DNA of 64,000 nucleotides, from NCBI RefSeq assembly GCF_009905375.1, contig NC_133653.1, positions 87,657,004-87,721,003 of the forward strand, given 5' to 3'. This document shows, in pieces, positions 34,325 through 46,500 of this stretch (the stretch's first letter is position 1; each line of letters opens with the position of its first letter). Position numbers and translations under genes: made by a program. Origin of the DNA: Apium graveolens (taxonomy: Eukaryota > Streptophyta > Magnoliopsida > Apiales > Apiaceae). The notes under the pieces were generated by a model. The model saw nothing but the letters and a program-made list of their open reading frames with translations, was not told the DNA's origin and ran no database searches.

Positions 34325-36697
34325 ATGAACAAAAAGGATGTTGGAGTTAAATTCCATTTCTGGATAAAGACAACTATCACCACTGGAAGGTGAAGATGCA
34401 CCTAAATCTTCTTTCTCAATATGAAGCTTATGTGGATTGTATTGAAAGAAGTCCTCATGTCCCTATGAGAGCTGCTACAGGGAATGAACCATCAGTTCCA
34501 AAACCTAGGAATGAGTGGTCTGATCCAGACATTGAACAAGTCAGGAAAGATAAGAAGGCCATGAACATACTGTTCAATGGTGTTGATGGTGATATGTTTG
34601 ATAATATCATTAAATGTAAAACAACCAAAGAGGTTTGGGACACAATACAAATTATTTGTGATGGTAGCAAGTAAGGGAAAATAAGATGCAACTCCTGATT
34701 CAGCAATATGAGCATTTCCACTGTTAAAAAAGTGAGGCACTCACTGATATATTTAGTAGATTTCAAAAGCTACTAAATGCTCTGAAGCTGCATGGTAGAG
34801 TCTATCAAATGAAAGACTTTAACCTCAAGTTCCTTAGATCTCTCCCAAAGGAGTGGAAGCCAATGATAGTCTCATTGAGAAATTCACAGGATTACAAGGA
34901 ATTCACCTTGGAGAGACTGTATGGCATCCTAAAAACTTATGAGCTTGAAATAGAGCAAGATGAAATGATGGATAAAGGAAGGAAGAAAGGAGGGTCCATA
35001 GCACTGGTTGCTGAGTTAGAGAAGGAGAAAGAGATGAAGGTGGAAGTTGTTGAGTCTACATCAAAGGTCTGTGAAAGCAAGGGTAAAGGGCTGGTAGCTG
35101 AGAGTGAAGATCAGTTGAGCCAAGATGACATGGATGATATTGATGAGCATCTAGCATTTTATCCAGAAGATTTGCCAAGCTCAAATTCAAGAAGAATTTT
35201 TGGAGCAGCCAAGCCAAACAGAAACATGGTTGATAAATCGAAATTCAAGTGTTTCAAATGTGGCTTGGCATGTCATTTTGCTAGTGAGTGTAGAAAGTCT
35301 GATTCCAGCAAAAAGAAGTTTGAGCCTGTTGATTATAAGCAGAAATACTTTGAGTTACTCAAGCAAAAGGAAAGGGCTTTTATTATACAAGAAAATGACT
35401 AGGCTGCAGATGGATTGGATGAAGATGAAGAAACAAGCTATGTCAATCTAGCCCTAATGGCCAAATCAGATGAAACAGAGACCAGTTCTTCAAGCAATCA
35501 GGTTATCACAACTAACCTAGCACATTTATCTAAAGCTGAGTGTAATGATGCAATAAATGATATGTCTACAGAATTGTATCATCTGCGAAGGAAAATGCTA
35601 AAATTAAAGAAAACAATTTGTTTTTCAGTGAGAGGAATAATGTGCTAGAGTCTCAATTTATTGAATTTGAAAAATTGAGAATTGAGTGTAAAATTGCTAA
35701 GGATGAATTAACCGAGTCCTTGAAGAAAGAAGAGATTTTAAGGAAATAGCTTGAGAGAGAACAGGAGATAATTAAAGCTTAGAAATCATCTAGAGATGTT
35801 CATGCTCAAATTACTAAAGTTCAAGGTATAGAATCATTTTGTGATACAGCCTGGCAAAAGAGCAAAGAGAAGCTTGACTCCAATCTGGTTGAAGGACTCT
35901 TTACAGATGTGGACTCGACGGATGATGAAAATCATCCGTCGGATAATCAAAAAGATTATTCATCTAGAGACAAGGAGCCACATCTGTCGGCTGTGAGTAA
36001 ACCAGTTAGCAAAGCTAAGTTAGTTAAATTGAATGAGAAATATGGATCAGTATCTAAAAACTTTGTTCCAAGAGAATCAAGTCAAGCTAGAAAAGAAAAG
36101 AAAGTTAATGTTGGTCATATGTCTATCAAGCAATTGAATGACAGGCTGGAAAAGATTGAGGTTAAAATAGAAGCTAAAAAGAAAAAAAATAGAAATGGGA
36201 AAGTAGGGATTAATAAACATAACAACTACACACCTGATTAATATGCACCAAGAAAAATCTGTGTTAAGTGTGGTAGTGTTAATCACTTGTCTGTTAATTA
36301 CAAGATTGTTATGCCCACTCCCATGACTGCACCTTCTTCTTTTTCCAACATGACTGCCATGTCTGCAATGCCTATGAATGTTATGCATGCTCAGAATATG
36401 AATACACAATTTGCTAATATGCCATTTGCACCTAATCCTTATTATGCTGCATTTAGTATGCCATAAATGCCATTTAGCATGCCTTACCGGAATAACATGT
36501 TTGCATATAGCATTCATTTTCATGTAAACCAAAATATGCATGATAATTCTGTTTCAATGACTGGTTTCAAAGGTCCAACTCAAATGACTAAGGATGAATC
36601 TGAGATCCCCAAGTCAAATGAGATCAAACCTAAGAAACCAAAGAAAAAAGCTAACAAGGCAGGACCCAAGGAAAATTGGGTACCAAAATCAACTTGA
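34325..36697 (+). pseudogene. gag: E2 gag, broken
   Basis: Corresponds to E1 gag from the ATG at 34325 to WVPKST-TGA at 36697. A one-base deletion lies near 34350, and further frameshifts and stops near 34675, 34725, 35400, 35600, 35748, 35780 and 36240. Still recognisable are the copia gag domain (34390-34960), the zinc knuckle CFKCGLACHFASEC (about 35250-35291), the motif-bearing linker (35915-35942), and the Met-rich tail (36330-36530). The second knuckle (near 36258-36300) has lost its last Cys (Cys to Tyr). Confidence 0.9.
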
Positions 36698-36711
36698 TTT
36701 GGTTTTGATAT

Positions 36712-39700
36712 GTGCAGGGAAACAGAAAGAACCTTTGGTATCTAGACAGTGGTTGCTCAAGGCACATGACTGGAGATTCTACCCTGCTCACTGAGTTCAA
36801 GGAAAGAGTTGGCCTAAGTATCACTTTTGGAGATGACACCAAGGGTTATACTGTGGGATATGGCTTGCTTTCAAATGATAATGTCATCATTGAAGAGGTT
36901 GCCTTAGTGGATGGACACAAGCACAATTTGTTGAGTATCAGCCAGCTTTGTGATAAGGGCAACTCAGTTACTTTCAATTCAGAAGCCTGTGTTGTGACCA
37001 ATAAAAAGAGCAACAAAGTGGTTCTCACTGGAGTGAGAAAAGGAAATGTGTTAGCTGATTTCAACTCATCAAATGCAGAATCAGTAACTTGTCTTCTCAG
37101 TAAAGCAAGTCAAGATGAAAGTTGGTTATGGCACAAGAAGATATCTCATCTAAACTTCAAGACCATGAATGAGCTAGTCAAGAAAGAGTTGTCAGAGGTA
37201 TTCCTCAAGTAGAGTTTCCTAAGGATGGACTTTGTGATGCTTGCCAGAAAGCAAAGCAGATTAAAGCATCATTCAGAAAGAAGCTTGATTCAACAATTGA
37301 AGAACCTTTGCAACTGTTGCACATGGATTTGTTTGGACCAGTCAATGTGTTGTCCATCTCAAGAAAAAGATATTGCCTAGTAATTGTAGATGATTTCTCA
37401 AAGTTCTCTTGGATATATTTTCTAAGGTCCAAAGATGAAGCTCGTGAAATCATCATCAATCACATAAGGCAAGTCAACAATCATCCTGACTTCAAAGTAA
37501 GAAGAATCAGGAGTGACAATGGAACTGTGTTCAAGAATTCTGTGATGAGATCATTTTGTGAAGAGAATGGGATTATGCATGAGTTTTCTGCAGCTAGAAC
37601 TCCACAACAAAATGGAGTGGTGGAAAGGAAAAATAGATCTCTTATTGAAGCTGCAAGAACAATGCTAGAAGAATCAAAGTTACAAATATATATTTTTGGG
37701 CTGAAGCTGTGCATACTGCATGCTACACTCAGAATATTTCTTTCGTTAATCAAGCAAAATACATGACACCCTACCATTTGTTCAAGAATAGGAAGCCAAC
37801 TCTAAATTTCTTACATGACTTTGGCTGTAAATGCTACATTCTAAGAAATCAAACTGATCAACATGGAAAGTTTGATGTCAAAGCAGATGAAGGAATCTTT
37901 GTTGGATATACTATTGGAAAAGCATATAGACTCTACAATCTAAGAGCCAACATTATTATGGAATCAGTACATGTTGTGTTTGATGATAAAAAGATTGAAG
38001 GACTGTAAGATGGAGATTTCCATGAAAGCCTCAAATTCGATAATATTGAGATGGTTAGTGATGACAGTGATGATGAAAGTGATCAAGAAACTGTGGTTAA
38101 GGACAACACAGAAAAATCTACACCTAATGAAGCACATAACTCACCATCTGTCGAGTTACATAATGCTTCATCCGTCGGTAGACAATCAGCTTCATCCGAC
38201 GAGATACAAAGTGCATCATCCGTCGGAACAATAAGAGAAGCTGAGAGTCAAAAAAGATCACTTACAGAAAAAACCCCATCTTTAAGTCAAAGATTCACAA
38301 ATTCAGGGGGAGTTTCTTTTAATCAAAACTCAGTCACACATCAAGAAAACAATGAGGCCTCTTCATCTAGAGCTAATTTACCATAACAGAGAAAATGGAC
38401 TAGAGATCACCCTTTTGAGCTCATTATTGGTGATGCATCTTCTAGAGTTCAAACAAGGAAAACAACTCAAGAAGAATGTCTGTACAACATCTTTCTCTCT
38501 AAGAAAGAACCAAAGAAGGTAGAAGAAGCTATGTTGGATCCTAATTGGGTTTTAGCTATGCAGGAAGAGCTAAACCAATTTGAAAGGAACAAGGTATGGA
38601 AGTTTGTACCCAAGCCTAAGGGAAAGAATCCAATTGACACCAAGTGGGTATTTAGAAACAAGATGGATGAAAATGGCGTAGTTGTCAGGAACAAAGCTAG
38701 ATTAGTTGCTAAGGGCTAATGTTAACAAGAAGGAATAGATTTTGATGGAACTTTTGCTCCTGTTGCAAGACTTAAAGCCATCAGAATTTTCTTAGCCTAT
38801 GCAGCCCATGCCAATTTCAAAGTCTATCAAATGGATGTCAAAAGTTCCTTTCTGAATGGAGATTTGGAGGAGGAAGTCAATGTCAGTTAGCCTCCTGATT
38901 TTGAAGATCCAAATTTTCCAGAATATGTCTACTATCTTTTGAAAGCACTTTATGGATTGAAGCAAGCTCCCAGAGCCTTGTATGATACGTTATCTAAGTT
39001 TCTCTTGGAAAATCACTTCACAAGAGGTACTGTTGACAAAACTTTATTCTTTAGAAATGTTAATGGCTCTAGTATACTTGTTCAAATTTATGTAGATGAT
39101 ATTATATTTGGCTCTACAGATGAAAAACTTTGGCAAAAGTTTGTCAAATTGATGCAAAGTAAGTATGAAATGAGCATGATGGGAGAACTAACTTACTTTC
39201 TTGGCTTACAAGTTAAGCAAGTTAGTGATGGAATATTCATTAGTCAAACCAAATATATTTATGATCTTCTAAAGAAGTTTGATCTAATGATTTGCACATC
39301 TGCAAAAACTCCCATGCCACTGCAACTAAACTTGAATTAAACACTACTGAAAAGTTTGTGGATATTTCAAGCTATAGAGGCATGGTTGGCTCACTTTTGT
39401 ACTTAACAGCTAGTAGGCTAGATATAATGTTTGCTATTTGTCTTTGTGCTAGATTTCAGGCTGATCCTAGAGAATCTCACTTAGTAGCTATTAAGAGAAT
39501 TTTCAGATATATCAAGGGAACACCAAAACTTGGCATTTGGTACCCTAGAGTTCTGGTTTTGATCCACTAGTTATTCAGATGCAGATTATGCAGGTTATAA
39601 AATAGATAGAAAGAATACAACAGGAACCTGTCAATTTCTAGGAAACAAGCTTGTATCCTGGTTTAGTAAAAAGCAAAATTCAGTTTCTATTTCTACAGCT

Positions 39701-40030
39701 GAAGCTGAATATATTGCTGCTAATAGTGGATGTGCACAGATTTTATGGATGAAAACCCAATTGTTGGACTATAGTCTACAAGTGGACAGAATTCCTATTT
39801 TATGTGATAACACAAGTGCAATTGCCATAACTGAAAATCCAGTACAGCATTCAAGAACAAAGCACATAGACATCAAGTACCATTTCATTAGGGAACATGT
39901 GATGAATGGTACTGTGGAACTTCATTTTGTTCCAAGTGAAAAGCAGCTTGCAGATATCTTCACCAAGCCACTTGATGAATCCACCTTTTCTAGGTTGGTA
40001 AGTGAGTTAGATATGCTTAATTATTCTTAA
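36712..40030 (+). pseudogene. pol: E2 pol, broken
   Basis: Protease (DSGCSRHMTGD, about 36744), integrase zinc-binding and core regions (37120-37760, with [14 protein letters not shown] and VERKN), motif linker (38146-38226), RT (38531-39290, YVDDIIFG near 39090) and RNase H (39570-40030). At least four frameshifts and several stops split it. As in E1 and E3, the frame opens at a GTG 15 bp past the gag stop in a different frame. Confidence 0.92.
38146..38226 (+). repeat. E2 pol linker: 24-bp coding repeats with the 9-bp motif
   Basis: Motif starts lie at 38146 (ATCTGTCGA), 38170 (ATCCGTCGG), 38194 (ATCCGACGA) and 38218 (ATCCGTCGG), each exactly 24 bp apart, at the position matching the E1 and E3 repeats. 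Confidence 0.9.
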
Positions 40031-40555
40031 ATTATTTCTGATAATTTTGCAAGTTATAATGCAGCCAGAAATTTAATTGATTTTTCTGTTTTAGATGAAA
40101 TTTTGGCTAAGTCCAAATTTACATCTCGAAGAATGCTCATTATCCATCGAGTTTGATCATCCGTCGGGATAGAATAGCTTAGTAAAAATCAATTATTTTT
40201 TTGGATTATTTTATACACGACGGATAACTGTTTTATCCTTATCCGTCGAATTGCCTTCATCCTAGCCGTTAAAAATACTAAACATTATCCATCAGATATA
40301 CTTACAGTCTGTAAGTATGTCACGACGGATAATTGACAGAATTTTGATAGTTTATTTTTTTTAAACGGCTATTTTAGGCTATTTTGATTGGTTTCTTTAT
40401 TTTACTTTATTACTTTTGACAGTTTATTTCTGAAATTGTATAAAAGCTAAATTCAATTTTATTCTTTTCTTTTATCTTTCTCTACTGCAATTAACTACTC
40501 TCTTCTTCTTCAAACCAAAACCCTCTCTCTTTCTGCATGTTATCTTACTCTAACA
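40031..40555 (+). repeat. E2 pol/extra-ORF spacer with motif copies
   Basis: Non-coding. Motif copies, some degenerate, near 40143, 40158, 40217, 40241, 40288 and 40322. Otherwise AT-rich leader to the extra ORF. Confidence 0.7.
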
Positions 40556-41317
40556 ATGGCACCAGTAGTCAAAATCATGTCCCGGTCAGGATTTATCTAT
40601 GAGAAGAACAATTTTGTGGCACTTGTGAACAAAGGGATTCCAGCATCTGGAGATTATCACAAAATGATGGACTTTGTGAAGGAATGCAAGCTTAATTATG
40701 CCATGCTGAAATCACCCACAATCTACTGCGAAGTTGTGGAGGAGATGTGGACAACTGCTGTTTATCAGGCTAGTGACAAAACCATCACACTCTTCATCAA
40801 AGGTAAGGAACACTGCATTAACTGTGACATTATCAAAGCATGCTTTAAGATTCCATATAACATCACTACTAATCCACACACAGATGTTGATATAGTTAAT
40901 TTGCTTAACTCCATGGGCTATGCACTTCCTACTATTAAATTATGTGAGATTAGAAAGCTAGGTCTTAGGAAAAAGTGGAGTTTCTTGTGTGATGTAGTTA
41001 CCAAAGTGTTTTCTGGTAAGATAAGTAACTTTGATTCTGTCAATACTACTATGCTTTACATGCTTCTTACTGATAAGTACTTCAATTTCAGTGATGTTGT
41101 TATGTTTGAGTTAGGATATAAGTTAGGAAAGGTTAATAAGAGATCTAAACATATCTATTATGCTAGATTCCTTATGATTATTGCTAACCATATCTGTGAA
41201 GATCTTGTAATTGAGAACCCAACTAACAAATTAGATTATTGCTATCTTTTAATCAGTATATTTAGGGTATTTTGTTATCATCAAGCTTCTCTTAATTTAT
41301 GGCTACAATTCCAGTAG
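40556..41317 (+). CDS. E2 extra ORF, N-terminal domain only (253 aa)
   Basis: Open from ATG (MAPVVKIMSRSGFIYEKNNF) through about 225 residues homologous to the start of the E1 and E3 extra ORFs. It then runs into 3' non-coding sequence (YCYLLISIFR...) because of a deletion near 41236 that removed the remaining roughly 3.5 kb. Function unknown. It is the longest undamaged frame in E2, although the rest of the element is decayed; whether this means anything is uncertain. Confidence 0.7.
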   Translation: MAPVVKIMSRSGFIYEKNNFVALVNKGIPASGDYHKMMDFVKECKLNYAMLKSPTIYCEVVEEMWTTAVYQASDKTITLFIKGKEHCINCDIIKACFKIPYNITTNPHTDVDIVNLLNSMGYALPTIKLCEIRKLGLRKKWSFLCDVVTKVFSGKISNFDSVNTTMLYMLLTDKYFNFSDVVMFELGYKLGKVNKRSKHIYYARFLMIIANHICEDLVIENPTNKLDYCYLLISIFRVFCYHQASLNLWLQFQ

Positions 41318-41335
41318 ACATAAATTGGGGGAGAT
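41294..41335 (+). promoter_or_regulatory. E2 polypurine tract with adjacent stem-loop
   Basis: A 13-bp inverted repeat with one mismatch (41294-41306 and 41314-41326, 7-nt loop) followed by TTGGGGGAGATT up to the 3' LTR. Confidence 0.85.
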
Positions 41336-42368
41336 TGTTAGAAATATGTTGTGAACTTGATGATATGTTAAAACAAAACATCTTTGTAGATTTGACTTAG
41401 TGAAATTTATGGCTCTCGGCGGATGATCTATTATTGTCTCGACGGATGAACTTGATAGTCCCGACGGATGACAATTTGACATCCATCGAGAGTGTAGCTT
41501 ATGTAACAAATAAGTAATGTAGCACATTTCTGCAAACAACGTGTCTTAATCTAGTAGATTGTGTAGGGTTCTCTAAGCCATGTTGACTACTAGATTGATA
41601 TGCATAATAGGTTGGCTAATTGTAAATATGAAATGTCTTGTAATTCTATATAAGTGAAATAGACTCAAAAAGATAGACTCCGACGGATGATCTACAAGGC
41701 TCCTGACGGATGATCAACATATTCCCGACGGATGTTCAACATAATCTCGACGGATGATCATATTCAAAATAGCTGTTGATAGTGACAACACAGTCACATG
41801 CATCGGGTGTTTGCGAAAGGAATGTGGCAGCCTGTTAAGCAGGATTTTGAGAACAAAGAAGCATTACCATTTTCATGCAAAAGTGAAGATTTTAAAAGAT
41901 GCTGAAATAGAGTAGTGAAGCAGCATGGAGTTAGACTAGATACATTTTATTTTATTATCTTGTCTTACTATCATGTAACTTTGTGATATATAAACCAAGA
42001 GTAGCCAGTAGAACAATCAACTAAGCAAGCTTATTTTTCAGAGAAACATATCAAGCTGTATTCTGTAAGAATTTCTCTGTAGTGTTGTTTGTTCAACTTG
42101 TAAAGCAGCTGTGAGCTATTCAAAGCTTCACAGAGTTCTCAATCTAATATATATATATATGGTGGATACTTTCAAATCCACCAGAAAGTTTTAAAGCTTG
42201 TGTTTTATTACTTAGTGTTTTGATTTCTATTACTCTTTCATTCCGCACTATTGCAAATCAAACACTGTTATATATATTAAGTTAGAACAATATTAAAATC
42301 TCAAAAAGTAGCCAGAATTACATTCAACCCCCATTCTGTAATTCTTGTTGTATTGTTAGGGAATAACA
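41336..42368 (+). repeat. E2 3' LTR (1,033 bp)
   Basis: TGTTAGAAAT to GGAATAACA. TATATAAA at 41987-41994. Followed by the TSD TGCAA. Confidence 0.93.
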
Positions 42369-42394
42369 TGCAAGGCGATTAAAATATCAGTGGC
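42369..42394 (+). other. Sliver of E4 interior between E2 and E3
   Basis: 26 bp: the E2 TSD (TGCAA), 16 bp of E4 and the E3 TSD (GTGGC, 42390-42394). It shows that the two elements entered E4 independently only about 20 bp apart. Confidence 0.9.
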
Positions 42395-43327
42395 TGTTAG
42401 TCCCTTAACAATATAGCAAGAATTACAGAAGGGGGGTTGAATGGAATTCTTGAACCTTTTTCTCGAAATAAAAATGTTCAACGCGAATATAGATATAAGT
42501 GTTTTGATTAGCACAATGCGGAAAAGAAACTTAATTGAATCAAAACATAAGTAATTAAAAACAAGAGTCTTTAAAAACTTTCTGGTGGATTTAAACAATT
42601 CCACCAGAGATATATATTATATATATCGAGAGGACTCTGTGTGCAGGAATGCTCACAGCTGCTTACAAAGATTTCTCTATTTTTGTGTTTCTCAGCTCAC
42701 CTTTTCTATTTGCTACATTCTTGGTTTATATATCACCAAAATTACAAAGTCAAAAAGACTGAACAAATATAAAAACTATCAGTCTTAAGCTTTGCTGCTT
42801 TTCGTCCTCTATTACCCGGTTAATGGGCTTCCACAGTAGATTTGTATACATCTCGATGGCCGTGCTCAGCTTTCACTGTTCAACTGCTGTTTGAATTCTT
42901 TATTAGTTGAGTACATGATCATCCGTCGGGTTGTTGATCATCCGTCGGGTTGTTAATCATCCGTCGGTTGCTTTGTAGGTTATCCGTCGGGTAGTAATCA
43001 AGCATATGACTTCACTTCACTTATACAGAATTACAAGACATCATTTATGTATAATTAATCAACCTATTCTGCATATCTAGTTAAAGTCAACATGACTTAT
43101 ATGCCACTACAGATTCTATACAAAGGTGCATACATAAATGTGTTACAGACTTATTATTACATAAGCTACTCACTCGATGGATAGTAAGTTAACATCCGTC
43201 GGGACTATAATGAGTTATCCATCGGGACTATAATTCTTATCCGTCGAGTGCTACATTATTTCACTAAGTAAAATCCACTTAGATGTTTTGTTTATGAAAT
43301 CATCAAGTACACAACATATGCACAACA
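42395..43327 (-). repeat. E3 3' LTR (933 bp)
   Basis: TGTTAGTCCC to GCACAACA. ATCCGTCGG starts at 42921, 42940, 42959 and 42982; a second group lies near 43174, 43194, 43217 and 43239. The TATA palindrome lies at about 42720-42739. Confidence 0.94.
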
Positions 43328-43369
43328 ATCTCCCCCAATTTATGTCTACTGGAATTGTAGCCATAAATT
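43328..43369 (-). promoter_or_regulatory. E3 polypurine tract with adjacent stem-loop
   Basis: GGGGGAGA on the minus strand next to the LTR, then a 13-bp inverted repeat (43337-43349 and 43357-43369, one mismatch, 7-nt loop). The stretch 43370-43515 is 3' non-coding. Confidence 0.85.
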
Positions 43370-43515
43370 AAGAGGTACTTGATGATAACAAAACATCCTA
43401 AACAGACAGCTTTTAATGATAAGTAGATAATACTGAAAGTGCTTCAAATAATCAAAGTGTACAAGGTTTGGCTCACAGTCATTTCAAGATGCTCCTCTAG
43501 CCTGAGCAGATTTTT

Positions 43516-46500
43516 CTAGTTCCTTGAAGGTCTGGATCTTCTTCCAAGATTTCTGTTATTTTCCTCAATCTGATTTTGGAGCTGCCTGTGGAATTCCAGT
43601 TCATCAGATTCTGAGAGATCTAGCTTTTCTTGCATTTCCAAGAGAGTCTCATTGCTAGAGATACTCAATTGGTCTTCTAATCTGAAGAATCTTCTCACAC
43701 CCTTGTCATCCATGAACTCCATCAGCCAGTAAGGCCTTAGATGCACTCTTCTCCCTGTGTATGGGATGATTAGAGTTTTTGGGAGTGCATCTTTAGTTCT
43801 AACACTCCTTAGTTCTTCAATCTTCTTCAATACTAGTCTTCTTGCAGTGACATTGAATCCAAAGTTTTTCTTGAAGGATGAATAAACTTTAATCAGTACA
43901 GCTTGGCTTTCTTGAAGAATCCTGTGAAGTGGCCACTGAATCTCCCTTCCTCCTTTGTACTTGAACACTAACCTTTCAGGTAGGTTCCTGTATGCATCAA
44001 TTCCCCTCACTTCATCCAGCTCATCCAGATAAAGATTTAGATCTGAAAATTCTTTGATGTCACACAAGTACAAGTAGTCTCCCCTGTTGACTTTGGGTTG
44101 AGCTTTAACTACTGATTTGGATTTGAGAGGTGATAGCTTCACTTTCTTGACTGCCCTAGACTTTGTCCTTTTTGGCTTGCTAAGGATTGGTAAGCTGAAG
44201 TCAGGAATTGGTATATTATCCCACTTTATTGGCTCATCCTTTGGCACAATAGGTTCACCATGAATATTCCTGTAGGGATCCACCACCCTTATGTCTTCAA
44301 ATACCACAGAGGGTTTTGATGCTTGAGTTGTAGCTGGTGTGGATTCCTTAGGAAATTGATCTTCCAATTTCTTGTCAACAATATCCAGTTTCCTCTTTAT
44401 TCTTCTAGCCAATTCTTTCTTCCTTGGGGATTTCTTCTGTTCTTCAATTTTCTTCTTTGATTCAGCAGCTTCAGATGGTTGAGAGGGAATTCGTTGAGAT
44501 GAATTCACAGCCTGTAGCTTGGCCAAGATAGCAATCTGCTCTTTCTTTTGTTTAGTCTTCTTTGCATCTAGAGCAGCTTGCTTCTTTTCCTGCTTCAATC
44601 TGGCTTTTTCTTCTCTCTTTGCTTGAGCAAATTGTGGATGTCCAGCTACCACACAAATTTCCTTTCCATTTCTGAATATCTTAGCAATTCTCCTTTTTAA
44701 AGCTGAATCACCTGGATCTTTATAGAAGACAATTGACCTTGACAGAAGCTTCTTCTGATCAGGCTTGGGTGACTCATAAACAATGTCCAAGGGGTTCTTC
44801 AAAGATGATTTTGGATAAGTTGCCATTGGTTTTAGAATTGTTTCAGCCTTTGGAGACTTGATGCAGGAAGATTGTCCTTTTTCCAGATAATTCATGCTCA
44901 TCTCATTCACACTGATTGGCTTGACTTGAGAGTGATGGATGGCTGACTTAGCTGGCTCCTTGATAAGTTCAAACTTTTTATGTATCTCCTCATCAATCTT
45001 ATTCCAGTTGATCAACTTCAACTTTCCTTTCTCAGCAACTTCCAAATTTGTTGTTGCTGCTTTAATCAGATCTATACCATCTGCAACTGTTGGCTTGGAG
45101 ACAGTAATTGAAGGTACAATTACTTTGCTGATTTGTACTTGAAGTTTCTCCCCCTCACTTGGTCCTTTCTCCCCCTTACTTGATTCTCTCTCCCCCTTTT
45201 TGTTATCATCAAGTTGAGGAGTTAGGCCTTGTGCTTTAGCCAGTTGCATGAGAAGATTTGTCTGAGTCTGTTGATTTTGAAGAAGGATAGCCACTGAATT
45301 CTCAATAACTTGAACTCTGTCTTCCAGCTTGGCCAGCTTCTTTTCAGAATCTGATTCTCTCCTCAATCTTAGTAATAGATCTTGCATGGTACCATATGGC
45401 ATGACTGAATCCAGCTTCTCAGAATTGTAGGTCTTCAAGTCAGCTATATCCCTTTTTAATTCATCCACACTCAGATTCTGTCTTAACTGCAGGATCTTCA
45501 TGAGATGTAGAGAGTCTAGGTGAGCTTGAAGAATATCCTTGGTACCAGCATCTGAAGTTTCCTGAAGGGCCTTTTGAATAGCCATCACTTGCTTAACCAA
45601 AGAGACACCAAATTGTCCTGGTGTAGATTCTTTTGTCCATGCCCATTCAGGTAAGCTTGAAACAGAACTTGGGCCTTCACCTCCCCCTAAGTTCATGCTT
45701 CCACCCAAAGAAACAGAGTCATCATCATTAGAATTTACTTCAAATTCTTCAGATGGCTCACCAGCTTGAGAAGGCATCCTATTGACAGCAGCTTTATCTC
45801 TTTGAAGAGATTCTGAGGTGTGTACTAAGTTCAAAGTCTGTTCTGCCTCCACATTGCCCTGAGCAGCCAACAATTGATAGGCTGACACAGGATGAGTAAA
45901 AGTGTCAGCATCCAAGGAAATGTTATCAATTACAGTTTTGTAATGTTGCTGAAATTGTCTTTCCTTTTCAGCATCATCCACAATCATTGACTCACTAGCA
46001 ATGGCTGGATCCACCCTTATTTCTCCTATACCTGCTTTTCTCTCAAAATCTCTCTTTTATTACATCAGGGTCTCACCCTGGCTCCCCACCCTCACACCCT
46101 CACCTTCACCTACTAAGGTGGGACTCCTCTCACTCACTTTTGCCAATCCTGAATAAATGGATTGCTGAGTTTCACTCTTTTCCTCTCCTTTTGCCTGGAA
46201 ACAACCAGTCTCTCACTCAATACACTCTCCTCTATCAGTCCTAAGAGTGACTGTACAACCACTAAATCTTCTGCACTTGAAATAATTGAAGTTTGAAGTT
46301 GTGCAGAGATACTCAATGGATAAATGATATCCATCGAGTAAGTGGTAATGCTATCCGACGGATAACTGCTGTTAATCTTATCCGTCGGGATACAATCACT
46401 ACTCGACGGATGAGCAATATCCATCGAGAGAGTAGAAATGAATGAGGTGGGAAGAGAAACTATTGTTGACTCTGTGTTGATTGAAGTTATTTGAGGCACA

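Larger units (their letters stand above)
33229..42368 (+). mobile_element. E2: Sirevirus-type copia element inside E4, deleted extra ORF
   Basis: LTRs at 33229-34264 and 41336-42368, TSD TGCAA at 33224-33228 and 42369-42373. Gag and pol are riddled with stops and frameshifts, and the extra ORF is cut to its first domain. The LTRs differ visibly (roughly one change per 10-20 bases near the start), so it is older than E1. Its 9-bp motif is of the CCGTCG type. Confidence 0.93.

Noticed and set aside
43516..46014. 832-codon frame as a host protein gene
   Set aside because: Lies inside E3 between pol and LTR, aligns to the E1 extra ORF, and has no introns or host context.
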